A DNA stretch of 8,792 nt from an uncultured Coriobacteriales bacterium (GCA_934662525.1 CAKUKJ010000074.1:1-8792); one strand, 5' to 3'; shown: positions 1 through 6,639, counted from the stretch's first letter. The notes: generated by a model not told the origin, from the letters alone. Numbers and translations: made by a program.

Positions 1-525
1 ATCGTGCATCTCAATGTTCTCTGGAATTGGGAGAACGGCGGGCAACAAGTCCTTTCTAACAGCCATACAACAACCAACATAAGAGTTTTTAACTAAATTC
101 TTGAACAATCCCGCCTTAGACTGCCTGAGACCGTAAAGCGTGGCACCTAAAGACCGTCCATCCGCATCGACTAGTCGGGCGTTATGAACAACGACGCCAA
201 AATCACCACTTTCGAATGCGCTCATAACCTTTTCGACTTTGTCGCGGTGCCAGACATCGTCTTGGTCAGAAAGAAAAACAACGTCACCACAAGCCAAACT
301 AAGGGCATGGCTGAAATTTGCAATGAGACCGCGTCGGGGCCCCTCCACTATCCTGATATTGTTAAATTCGCTTTGTAGCGAGAGAATGATACCAAGAGTT
401 GAATCGCTAGAGCCATCGTCTGAGATAATGACCTCGTCTGTGGCCGAGACGCACGCAAGAATCGAGCGCAACTGCTGCTCGATGTACTTCTCTCCGTTAT
501 AGGTTGTTACACAGACGCTAATCAC
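1..525 (-). CDS. Family 2 glycosyltransferase, rhamnosyltransferase-like (N-terminal part, cut by window edge)
   Basis: The first 175 codons of a GT-A fold glycosyltransferase are present; the C-terminus lies beyond the left edge. The protein opens with a beta strand ending in VTTYNGEKYI. The nucleotide-sugar binding motif DDGSSDST is at residues 36-43 and the metal-binding motif DQDD at 87-90, followed by VW, as in rhamnosyltransferase-like GT2 enzymes. The segment GCCMAVRKDL (151-160) and the closing MHD fit the acceptor-side region of that group. The start is GTG at 525: the only nearby ATG (535) is in another frame and meets a stop after five codons, and an AGGATGG stretch upstream may serve as ribosome binding site. 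It starts 11 bases after the epimerase stop, so it belongs to the same operon. The likely role is adding a sugar to a lipid-linked surface polysaccharide repeat at the cytoplasmic membrane. The donor sugar cannot be told from sequence. Confidence 0.88.
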   Translation of the reverse strand, partial: MISVCVTTYNGEKYIEQQLRSILACVSATDEVIISDDGSSDSTLGIILSLQSEFNNIRIVEGPRRGLIANFSHALSLACGDVVFLSDQDDVWHRDKVEKVMSAFESGDFGVVVHNARLVDADGRSLGATLYGLRQSKAGLFKNLVKNSYVGCCMAVRKDLLPAVLPIPENIEMHD

Positions 526-536
526 AGAAAACCATC

Positions 537-1364
537 CTAAGCTCGCGCTGCGAGAATCGAACGAATCTTTGTTGCGTCGCCCCAAATAGCAGGCGAATCA
601 TATGGACGGTCGGGATACTTGCCGTACCCGAGCTTGATTGCAAAACCGTTTTCGGCAATGAATTGCTCAATGTAGTCACCCAGTGCAATGGGCTCACCGG
701 AGCAGATATTTATAATGCCGTTGACCTCGCCTTGCTCGACAGTCGCGACAACTTGATTGCAGAACTCATCGTAAGGCAGGAAGTCGTACTTGCATCGTCC
801 GCTTGTGAACGGGAACTCAGCCTTGCCCTCTCGCTCGGCGGCAACAATCTTGGAGAAGATGGAGCAGCCACGCCCGTCATTCGAGACGAGGTAAAAGCCG
901 CGCAACCACTGCATTTGAGCATTGTGTTGGCGACAAAGTTCCCCAGTCAGTTGACGAAGGGCATTCTTTGCAACACCGTATGGAGTTGTCGGGTTGCAGG
1001 GCGTATTCTCATCAACCATACCCTCATGGTATCCGACCTCGTGCATGGAGCCCATCACTGCCACACGCTTGACGCCCGCTTCAAGAGCCGCCTTGATGAA
1101 CAGGTAGTGCTTGGGGAGGTCTTCTAGATGAAAGATGTCGTTATGGGCAAAACCGTTGCGCCAGGCAAGGTGCAAGAGAACATCCGGAGTCTCCTCCGTT
1201 TCGAAGTCAAAAGAGAAAACGTCGCCGATGCGCTCCTCAAGTCCGATATGCTTAATGCCGCAAGGGCGAAACCCCATGGCAACCACCTCGTGGCCTGCCT
1301 TTAAGAGTTGCGCCACAACGCCCTTACCGATATAGCCGTCGGCTCCGGTGACCATGATTCTCAT
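537..1364 (-). CDS. NAD-dependent epimerase/dehydratase (extended SDR family)
   Basis: A 275-residue extended short-chain dehydrogenase/reductase. The Rossmann NAD(P)-binding motif GxxGxxG is at the N-terminus (G7, G10, G13 in TGADGYIG). The catalytic tyrosine and lysine are Y129 and K133 in TPYGVAK, and an MGSMHEVGY segment at 104-112 occupies the place of the catalytic serine strand. Length is slightly short for UDP-sugar 4-epimerases (usually 310-340), mostly because the C-terminal substrate domain is compact. The family interconverts or dehydrates nucleotide-activated sugars in the cytoplasm; here it most likely supplies the donor for a neighbouring glycosyltransferase. Its start overlaps the stop of the upstream glycosyltransferase by 4 bases (ATGA at 1361-1364), implying translational coupling. 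Substrate and exact reaction (epimerase, reductase or dehydratase) are not decidable from what is visible. Confidence 0.88.
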   Translation of the reverse strand: MRIMVTGADGYIGKGVVAQLLKAGHEVVAMGFRPCGIKHIGLEERIGDVFSFDFETEETPDVLLHLAWRNGFAHNDIFHLEDLPKHYLFIKAALEAGVKRVAVMGSMHEVGYHEGMVDENTPCNPTTPYGVAKNALRQLTGELCRQHNAQMQWLRGFYLVSNDGRGCSIFSKIVAAEREGKAEFPFTSGRCKYDFLPYDEFCNQVVATVEQGEVNGIINICSGEPIALGDYIEQFIAENGFAIKLGYGKYPDRPYDSPAIWGDATKIRSILAARA

Positions 1365-2371
1365 CGGCTGCCTTTCTCGTATCCGTGGTATTCGCAGTCC
1401 TCGCCCAACAAGGCCTTGACGAAGGACTCAATCGAATAGCTTCCGTAAATCTCATCGGAAAGCTCCCGGTAGGGGGCGTCGAAAAACCCCACAGGGATGC
1501 TGCCGGCACCGTCCCATACGGCGACGTCACCACTACGGGCGAAGTCATAGAATGCCGCGTCGGGGTTGGCCGTTATCAGCTTGCGGTGCGCGCCAACAGT
1601 TTCGAGAGTCCGCATGGTAAGCCCCTGCTGGCCCGACTGAGGGGAGTCGATAATCGCCTTGGAACGTGAGTAGACTGTCGACACCTGGTCAGCCGAAAGG
1701 GACGCAAACTCGAAGTTAACCCCCCTATAAGCAGAGTCGGTCACGCTTCGAAACGCCGCCGAAGTCCTCGAAGGCATGAAAAAGTATTTGAAGACCTTTA
1801 ACCCCATCGACTCAAGGTCTGCGCAGATGGAAGTCACTGCCTTGAACTTGCTCGGTTGGTGCACACTACCAACGAAGCAGGCGTCGTAGTCAAACCCGCC
1901 CTCCGGCAGAAGCGGGAGGCTCGAGTAGGCTCCCGAAAAAAACAGTGGGCGAAGCTTGAAGCCATAGCTCTCACAATCAGCGGGTTCGAACGAATAAATC
2001 TCGTCGAAAAGGTCGCGGCATTCACCAAAACGCTCACAATTGCCGTAAGAATCCCAAAGGTAGGCAACAAAGCGTGCCCTGCTCGCCTTCCTGACGGGAG
2101 CAAATTGGTCATATGTGAAGCAGAACGACATGCCTCCCATAAAGAGAAGCAGGTCATAGTCCCCAGCAGCGACCTGCTTTCGAAGCGACTCCGCATACGA
2201 GGAAATTTGACCATCGATGAGCCTGTAGCTTATTTTTGCAAGTGACTTGAATGAGACAGACTCACTTGGCCGATCGTTGGTGCACTCAACGTCGTGCCCC
2301 TGTCGAACAAGTTCGTCACGGACACGTTCACGATAGCCAAAGAACGTCGGCGCCATGAGAAGGATGCGCAT
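1361..2371 (-). CDS. CgeB-like glycosyltransferase (GT-B fold, glycosyl transferases group 1 type)
   Basis: A 336-residue protein resembling the CgeB/Eps-type glycosyltransferases found in exopolysaccharide clusters. Visible landmarks are the N-terminal strand MRILLMAPTFFGYRERV, a YLWDS motif at 104-108, DACFVGSVHQPSKF at 163-176 opening the second Rossmann-like domain, and GLTMRTLETVGAHRKLIT at about 250-267. The last matches the donor-binding stretch of GT-B enzymes, which reads roughly 'R..E..g.gk.lit'. No signal peptide or membrane segment is seen. It starts 3 bases after the stop of the sugar transferase, with AAGGGAA serving as ribosome binding site inside the end of that gene, and its own stop overlaps the epimerase start. 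The role as a cytoplasmic transferase extending the lipid-linked polysaccharide repeat is inferred from fold and operon. The family assignment rests on motif recognition only. Confidence 0.75.
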   Translation of the reverse strand: MRILLMAPTFFGYRERVRDELVRQGHDVECTNDRPSESVSFKSLAKISYRLIDGQISSYAESLRKQVAAGDYDLLLFMGGMSFCFTYDQFAPVRKASRARFVAYLWDSYGNCERFGECRDLFDEIYSFEPADCESYGFKLRPLFFSGAYSSLPLLPEGGFDYDACFVGSVHQPSKFKAVTSICADLESMGLKVFKYFFMPSRTSAAFRSVTDSAYRGVNFEFASLSADQVSTVYSRSKAIIDSPQSGQQGLTMRTLETVGAHRKLITANPDAAFYDFARSGDVAVWDGAGSIPVGFFDAPYRELSDEIYGSYSIESFVKALLGEDCEYHGYEKGSR

Positions 2372-2374
2372 GGG

Positions 2375-3094
2375 CTATTTCCCTTTCCTCATGGCCTTGA
2401 AGGTTCTCACAAAGATGCGGGCGTCCAGAGCGAGACTCGCGTGGCGCACGTAGAAAAGCTCGAGAAGCTGGCGTGAACCGTCAGCCCAAGTGGCTTGGTT
2501 ACGCTCGGTCACCTGCCACCAGCCGGTAATACCAGGTTTGCACGAAAGGAACTCATCGCGGGCATTGCCAAACTCGTATGTCTCGTCAAGGGTGACGGGA
2601 CGGGGCCCGATGATAGAGAGCTCACCCATAAGAACATTGATGAACTGAGGAAGCTCGTCGAGGGAAGTGCGGCGCAGAATGCGACCGACACGGGTAATGC
2701 GAGGATCGTTGTCGAGCTTCTGCTCGCGCTTCCAAATGGCAAGCTGACTGGAAGACATGTACTTCTCGGGTGCAGTGTCCGCGTCGACCACCATGGAACG
2801 AAGTTTAAAGATGCGGATGGGCTTGCCATATTGCCCGATGCGCTCCTGACGAAAGAACGGCTTACCAGGGGAATCGACGCATATCACCACGCACACGATG
2901 ACAACGGGCACGAAAAGAGCAACACACACCAGCAAGGAGAAAACAATATCAAAAGCGCGCTTGAGGATATGATAGCCCCGCCCGCCCTTCTTGGGTGCGG
3001 CTGCGGCAGGGTCTGGAGCGGGGGCAACGAAGACGGGCGAGTCGGTCGATACCCGCGACGCATTACCCGGCTCCACGGCCAGATTGTCTTGCAT
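2375..3094 (-). CDS. Initiating sugar-1-phosphate transferase (undecaprenyl-phosphate acceptor, bacterial sugar transferase family)
   Basis: A member of the polyisoprenyl-phosphate hexose-1-phosphate transferase family that attaches the first sugar to undecaprenyl phosphate at the inner face of the membrane, starting capsule or exopolysaccharide repeat synthesis. Counting from ATG 3094, a short Ala/Pro-rich leader of about 40 residues is followed by KRAFDIVFSLL and one long hydrophobic membrane segment (about 50-73). The soluble catalytic domain carries FFRQERIG, FKLRSM, the acidic motif TSLDELPQ (about 143-150, catalytic Asp-Glu), IIGPRP (about 161-166) and KPGITGWWQV. Only the short form of the family is present; there is no multi-spanning N-terminal domain. 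Start choice is uncertain. GAAGGGAG at 3106-3113 lies 5 bases before GTG 3100 and 11 bases before ATG 3094. An open frame continues to GTG 3211, but that extension crosses a G9 run and has no family-like content. First gene of the operon. Confidence 0.9.
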   Translation of the reverse strand: MQDNLAVEPGNASRVSTDSPVFVAPAPDPAAAAPKKGGRGYHILKRAFDIVFSLLVCVALFVPVVIVCVVICVDSPGKPFFRQERIGQYGKPIRIFKLRSMVVDADTAPEKYMSSSQLAIWKREQKLDNDPRITRVGRILRRTSLDELPQFINVLMGELSIIGPRPVTLDETYEFGNARDEFLSCKPGITGWWQVTERNQATWADGSRQLLELFYVRHASLALDARIFVRTFKAMRKGK

Positions 3095-3097
3095 GCC

Positions 3098-3113
3098 CAC
3101 CGTCACTCCCTTC
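3098..3113 (-). promoter_or_regulatory. Ribosome binding site deciding the sugar transferase start
   Basis: The coding strand reads GAAGGGAG (3106-3113). Five bases separate it from a GTG at 3100 and eleven from an ATG at 3094, both in the sugar transferase frame. This favours a start here over the GTG at 3211, which has only a weak AGCGAGGT immediately before it. Confidence 0.55.
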
Positions 3114-3448
3114 AGCTCGTCGCATCCTCTAACAGCATACACCACCGAACGCCCCCCCCCGCTGTTTTGCGGAAGTTTGCTCAAAGCGGCTGCCAAACGG
3201 CATTGCGCCACACCTCGCTGAAAGGCACTCAGTCAAATTTGTTATTGTAATAGCCAATCAGGCCTCATCGTTCGTCATCGGCCCATTTGCATCCAAACGC
3301 CGCCTAGATACCCCCGTGTTGCAGAATTTGTCCATAAACACGCACAACATGTACGGGCGGCAGGCATATACACCCATCCACCGCACTACTGAAACGGCGT
3401 TCATGTGAAACAAAGATCTGCTTCCACCTGATAGCACCGCTCAGAGTT
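3114..3448. other. Intergenic region between hipA and the polysaccharide operon
   Basis: About 335 bases lie between the hipA stop and the ribosome binding site of the sugar transferase. On the minus strand they must hold the end of the hipBA transcript and probably the operon promoter. I see no rho-independent terminator after hipA (no stem followed by a T run). Promoter-like fragments occur (TTGACT at 3231-3236, TACAAT at 3244-3249, TATGCT at 3134-3139 on the minus strand), but none has a partner at the right spacing. No convincing small gene is seen. Confidence 0.5.
3134..3160 (-). promoter_or_regulatory. G9 homopolymer and possible -10 element upstream of the polysaccharide operon
   Basis: Positions 3152-3160 are nine C on the plus strand, nine G on the operon's coding strand. 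Twelve bases downstream on the coding strand is TATGCT (3134-3139), a 4-of-6 match to a -10 box, at a sensible distance ahead of the ribosome binding site at 3106-3113. The G run would then occupy the -35/spacer region. No good -35 hexamer is visible, so the promoter reading is tentative; the homopolymer itself is directly observed. Confidence 0.35.
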
Positions 3449-4714
3449 TCAGCTGTCAATCTTAGCCCTGCGTTCCATGAAGCCCGCTTCAATCTGCCGC
3501 CCCAATTCCTCCGCCCGAAAGAAGCCAAGATTACAAATACCCTCTACTGCCGAACGCAAGGCACATGGAAACGTCTCCAATAACTCGTCCAATTCACTTC
3601 CAACGAGTTTTGCGTTCGTACCACAACTTCGCGCCATTGATAGAATCTCGGTGCGGGTCACCTCGTCTATACGTCTAGAACCTCCAAACGAAACACCCAT
3701 CTCTTTGTATATACCAGGGTATATAGTTGTGCATGTGACGTCATACAATGGTGAAAGCGCTCTTTCTCCCCAGTCGGCAGACCAAAGTAGCGAGTGGTTC
3801 TTCAGATGGTTGTCCGCGTTCCCAACCGCCCAATCAAACATCAGCCGCAAAACGAAGAACTGTTTGTCTCCAAAGGGATTCGCGCTCTCATCGTTGATGA
3901 GGCTCGCGCAGTGATTGGCGTAGTTTCCATCGGTAGGCTCATACTTATCGCGAAGATACGGAAGGGCCTGGAGGAAATCTTCCTGATGAAGGCGACAGAG
4001 ATAATCATTACCAGTATCAACTCGGTCAAATCTTTCCACTGCGATAAGAGGCTCACATCCCTCAACAGCAATCAGTTCGCAAGGTGCCACTTCATAATCC
4101 AGCTTCCTGGCGGTTTCCATGCAAATTGCCTCATTGATCGTTTGGCCGGGAAAGCTTCCGTCGCAAGCTTTAACAATGTGGCTGGAAGGCGCTGCTCCCT
4201 GTGGCAAAAACCAGGCACCGCTGCCTTTGTCGCGGAACACTCCCATCTTCATTTGCGCCCCCGCCAACGAGAGCCTCGAACGTTCGATGACCTGCGGGGC
4301 AATCTCCTGGGGAGATCTTGCGAATCGCTCGAACATGTCCCATTCCAAAGGGCGGTAGCCCCTGCCCTCTTCAGGCCTTTCGCCATCGGTCTTAAACACC
4401 AATGCACCGGCCGACTCGTTGTTCAGGCGCTCAATCAAGGAGCATGTGTCGGCAGAAGACGCATGGAACATGGTGTTTAGGCTTCTGCGCATGCTTCCTT
4501 CCGGCAAGATTCCCTCAAAGAAAGGCCTTGCCTCCTCGGAAGAAAATGGCCTCGCGACCAGGGGCAACGAATGAGAAATGGCATGTGGTGCTGGGCCATT
4601 AAGATAAGACTCGCTGTATGCGAAAGTCAATCCGTCACTCATTGGCTCGATCTTGCCGACCTCTTCAAAAGAACCCAGTCTCTCTCGGTACACGACCAAG
4701 CTTTTCTTGGACAT
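3449..4714 (-). CDS. hipA: HipA-type serine/threonine kinase toxin
   Basis: A 421-residue HipA, close to the usual 430-440. In E. coli, HipA phosphorylates the glutamyl-tRNA synthetase GltX, halting translation and causing persistence; the target here is unknown. The N-terminal subdomain (about 1-110) precedes the kinase core. Visible motifs are RLSLAGAQMK (147-156), the P-loop-like segment whose Ser149 matches the autophosphorylated Ser150 of E. coli HipA; SSHIVK (177-182) with the ATP-binding lysine; AVERFDR (225-231); RLHQEDFLQAL (241-251); the catalytic loop GNADNHLKN (298-306) with Asp301; and SPLYDV (321-326) with the Mg-binding Asp325. All key residues are present, so it looks active. 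It starts 3 bases after hipB, with GAGAGG inside the end of hipB as ribosome binding site. Regulation is probably by HipB and the HipBA complex on the operator cluster upstream of hipB. Confidence 0.95.
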   Translation of the reverse strand: MSKKSLVVYRERLGSFEEVGKIEPMSDGLTFAYSESYLNGPAPHAISHSLPLVARPFSSEEARPFFEGILPEGSMRRSLNTMFHASSADTCSLIERLNNESAGALVFKTDGERPEEGRGYRPLEWDMFERFARSPQEIAPQVIERSRLSLAGAQMKMGVFRDKGSGAWFLPQGAAPSSHIVKACDGSFPGQTINEAICMETARKLDYEVAPCELIAVEGCEPLIAVERFDRVDTGNDYLCRLHQEDFLQALPYLRDKYEPTDGNYANHCASLINDESANPFGDKQFFVLRLMFDWAVGNADNHLKNHSLLWSADWGERALSPLYDVTCTTIYPGIYKEMGVSFGGSRRIDEVTRTEILSMARSCGTNAKLVGSELDELLETFPCALRSAVEGICNLGFFRAEELGRQIEAGFMERRAKIDS

Positions 4715-4717
4715 AAT

Positions 4718-4963
4718 CTACCTCTCAAATGCCACGATATCGATGCCCAGAGACATTGCGTACGTAAGAACCTTGTCGATTCCCACCGATCCCCTACCGC
4801 GCTCCATCTCGCCCACTAACCTGGGACTACAGCCCAACATACCCGCAATCTGCTCTTGCGTATAACCCAGCTTCTTGCGTCTTTTACGCAAGAGCACCCC
4901 CAATGCATCTTCCCCGGTAACCCGAACCCCTTGGGCAAGTATCTGATCTCTTGTTAAGGCCAT
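4718..4963 (-). CDS. hipB: HipB-like XRE-family antitoxin and autorepressor
   Basis: An 81-residue DNA-binding protein (E. coli HipB has 88). After about 18 residues comes a Cro/C1 helix-turn-helix: RKRRKKLGYTQEQIAGMLGC with the recognition helix in SPRLVGEMERG (46-56), then SVGIDKVLTYAMSLGIDI, the typical end of HipB-like regulators. It would bind HipA, block its activity, and repress its own operon by binding repeated operator sites; three copies of a 13-base element and a palindrome sit just upstream. The ATG at 4963 has only a weak ribosome binding site (GTGAGAAACG), perhaps keeping synthesis modest. The stop is 3 bases before hipA, the standard antitoxin-first arrangement. The operon is divergent from the ATPase remnant to its right. 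Confidence 0.93.
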   Translation of the reverse strand: MALTRDQILAQGVRVTGEDALGVLLRKRRKKLGYTQEQIAGMLGCSPRLVGEMERGRGSVGIDKVLTYAMSLGIDIVAFER

Positions 4964-4973
4964 CGTTTCTCAC

Positions 4974-5064
4974 AATCTTACGTTTAGGTAATATAGCAGT
5001 CTTTGTACTAAGAATAGTACTTATACGTAAGATTATGTCTATGCTTGCTGAAATCTTACGTATA
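4974..5064. promoter_or_regulatory. hipBA operator array: three copies of a 13-base element
   Basis: AATCTTACGTATA occurs at 5052-5064 and its exact reverse complement TATACGTAAGATT at 5022-5034, a perfect 13-base inverted repeat with a 17-base centre. A third copy with one mismatch, AATCTTACGTTTA, is at 4974-4986, between the hipB start and its likely promoter. Multiple operators upstream of hipB are a known feature of hipBA loci, where HipB dimers bind several inverted repeats and bend the DNA. Binding of these elements by HipB is inferred from position. A possible -10 for hipB is TATATT (minus strand, 4990-4995), with no clear -35. Confidence 0.7.
5005..5020. repeat. 16-base palindrome in the hipBA promoter region
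   Basis: GTACTA and TAGTAC (5005-5010 and 5015-5020) form a perfect 6-base inverted repeat around AGAA. It overlaps the place where the -35 of a promoter with -10 at 4990-4995 would lie, so it could be an additional repressor site. It differs in sequence from the 13-base elements on either side. Confidence 0.5.
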
Positions 5065-5065
5065 G

Positions 5066-5394
5066 GGAGCAGTTGTGATGGCCACAGACGGTTATCCTTA
5101 TATGATGCATCTTGTGGTATCTCACGCGCTCATGAGGAGATGGACTATCGTATCCTTTCAGTCGCCTACAATGCGCTCTCGCCCAAAGACCGTCAGTTCC
5201 TTGCCGCAATGGCACGCGATGTGAATGTGAGTGCCCAAGCCGAAATTGCCCGTCGCATGGGAGTGACAAGCGGCTATGCCAGCGAATACAAACGGTGCCT
5301 CGTCGAACAAGGTGTCATAGAGAAGCGCTCGCGAGAAGTACTCGCATTTGCAATTCCCGGTATGAGGGATTACGTGTTGCGCATGCAGGAATAG
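5066..5394 (+). pseudogene. C-terminal remnant of an AAA+ ATPase (winged-helix tail), frameshifted and truncated
   Basis: Two reading frames carry consecutive pieces of one protein type. From 5066 one frame reads GAVVMATDGYPYMMHLV, matching the 'ATDGYPYmlqLVG' segment near the end of the ATPase domain of bacterial AAA ATP-binding proteins. From about 5116 the next frame reads GISRAHEEMDYRILSVAY and then LSPKDRQFLAAMA, AEIARRMGVTSGYASEYKRCLVEQGVIEK and AFAIPGMRDYVLRM, the winged-helix tail typical of the same proteins. The switch, with probable loss of about 20-30 codons, falls near 5111-5119. An in-frame TAG at 5063-5065 ends the first frame upstream, and no P-loop or Walker B region remains. 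An intact 84-codon frame from ATG 5140 could still yield a small winged-helix protein, but its ribosome binding site (GAGGAG) touches the start codon. I favour a dead remnant. The homology comes from memory of the family. Confidence 0.68.
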
Positions 5395-5400
5395 CAACAC
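5374..5400. terminator. Inverted repeat between convergent genes, possible weak bidirectional terminator
   Basis: GTGTTGC (5374-5380) and GCAACAC (5394-5400) form a perfect 7-base stem with a 13-base loop. It spans the stop of the ATPase remnant and ends one base before the stop of the facing kinase gene. Neither side carries a T run, so it is not a classic rho-independent terminator, though its place between converging genes suggests a role in ending transcripts. Confidence 0.35.
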
Positions 5401-6639
5401 CTATGCCCTTGCGATTCCTGCCGTCGCCAAAACCTCTGCCGTCCTCCTCTGCACAGCCCCACAAACAGCCTCGATGCGGCCGGGCATGGAGCGGATGAAA
5501 GAGCTGCGGGAGAGAAGATTTGGGAGGTCATCGCGAACAAACAAGTTGAGCCCGCTGGGGTCAAGCCATGAGAGGGACTCAGCATAGCGGGCAAGCTGCT
5601 CGTCAACGCGTCGTGAGAACGGCATCCAGGCATGGCTTCGGTATGGTTTGAAGATGTTGGACTGGAACTGGTCACAAAAGAACGACTCACCGTTGTCGTA
5701 TATGGGCGCGACGCGGAGCCACTCATGCGAGTCACTGTCACGGATGATGCCGAAGTTGCCCCAGTGGCGGTCGAAGTTGGCAATCACATGATCGAGCACG
5801 AGCATCTTTGCGAGCTGGACGCGAGCGTCGCGCAGGCCATGCAGCTCGCAAATGCGAGCAAACCTCTCATAGAGCGAGAGCGCATTGTCTTTAGGGTGGC
5901 TTCTCAGCACATCGAAAGCGCTGACCAACTCTTCGTTTGCATCGACCATGCACGGGCAAACTGAGACATACTCGGGCCAGGAGCTCGGCTCCAATCCATA
6001 CGGAACAAAGTCCCCGGGCTCGAAGATGCGTTCACACAAACGCGTCGTCATGTATTCGTTAAGCGGCTCTTGAAACATGTTTGCCTGCTTGGCCGACTTG
6101 ACCATGACGCGCATGCCATCTCGCGCCTCCCAACGCTTGGGAAGATTGCCACCCAGAGCGGCGTCGGGCGAGGAGGCAGCAATGGTCACATCGACGAGGT
6201 TGCGAAACGACTCCCTCGACGATGGGTCACGCGGCACGAGGGCCTCGCCAAGAGCGCTTGGAAAGTCATTGTCGAAGAAGTTGACATCGCGCCAGGCAAC
6301 GTCGCTTCCAACAGGTCGAAGCCAGTATTGGTCTGACAGAGACAGCGCCGATCCTGAATCGAGCAGTTCGGCCGGACTCATAAGGTTCAGTCGTCGAAGA
6401 ACGGGCTCGATCCCCTGACGCGTGGGCGGAATGGCACGCATCTCAATCCATCCATCAAGGCGCGACCGAGAAAACCTCCCCCGGGTGTCAAGGCAACCCA
6501 ACGGCAAATCAGCAGGTGAAACGAGACGCGTCTTGCCCGTAGTACGACGAGTGCGACAATCGAATGTGAACTCGAGAACCTCCACATCCCTGCACATGAG
6601 CACACGCCGGATGAGTGCCGGGCCGTCCGCCTCATGCAT
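5401..6639 (-). CDS. HipA-like serine/threonine kinase, CtkA-like branch
   Basis: A 412-residue protein with a HipA/CtkA-type kinase core but little direct similarity to the HipA at 3449-4714. The N-terminal 95 residues are of unknown role. Next comes SLSDQYWLRPVGSDVAWRDVNFFDN (100-124), a segment I recognise from HipA-domain proteins of Firmicutes and Coriobacteria often labelled 'excisionase' or 'transcriptional regulator'. Kinase motifs follow: GGNLPKRWE (163-171), resembling the glycine-rich ATP loop; MVKSAK (179-184) with a candidate ATP lysine; LDHVIANFDRHWGNFG (282-297), with catalytic Asp290 and Asn295; and APIYDNGESFF (311-321), with Asp315 as the metal-binding DFG equivalent. It therefore probably transfers phosphate, substrate unknown. 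The ATG at 6639 is set by AAGGAGG, 8 bases upstream. No helix-turn-helix partner gene lies in the 220 bases before it, unlike classic hipBA. It converges with the ATPase remnant. Confidence 0.8.
   Translation of the reverse strand: MHEADGPALIRRVLMCRDVEVLEFTFDCRTRRTTGKTRLVSPADLPLGCLDTRGRFSRSRLDGWIEMRAIPPTRQGIEPVLRRLNLMSPAELLDSGSALSLSDQYWLRPVGSDVAWRDVNFFDNDFPSALGEALVPRDPSSRESFRNLVDVTIAASSPDAALGGNLPKRWEARDGMRVMVKSAKQANMFQEPLNEYMTTRLCERIFEPGDFVPYGLEPSSWPEYVSVCPCMVDANEELVSAFDVLRSHPKDNALSLYERFARICELHGLRDARVQLAKMLVLDHVIANFDRHWGNFGIIRDSDSHEWLRVAPIYDNGESFFCDQFQSNIFKPYRSHAWMPFSRRVDEQLARYAESLSWLDPSGLNLFVRDDLPNLLSRSSFIRSMPGRIEAVCGAVQRRTAEVLATAGIARA

Noticed and set aside
2495..3250. Long plus-strand open frame (251 codons) opposite the sugar transferase
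   Set aside because: It mirrors the sugar transferase, whose motifs are unmistakable on the other strand; the plus-strand translation shows no family features.
3212..3448. Search for a terminator after hipA
   Set aside because: Only short imperfect stems without T runs were found.
3794..4480. Long plus-strand open frame (228 codons) opposite hipA
   Set aside because: A shadow of hipA; no recognisable domain, and the minus strand carries all HipA motifs.
5078..5224. Small plus-strand frame starting at ATG 5078 with a good AGGGAG ribosome binding site
   Set aside because: Its first 17 residues match the AAA+ ATPase segment and the rest is a shadow of the adjacent winged-helix frame, so it is better explained as the first half of the frameshifted remnant.
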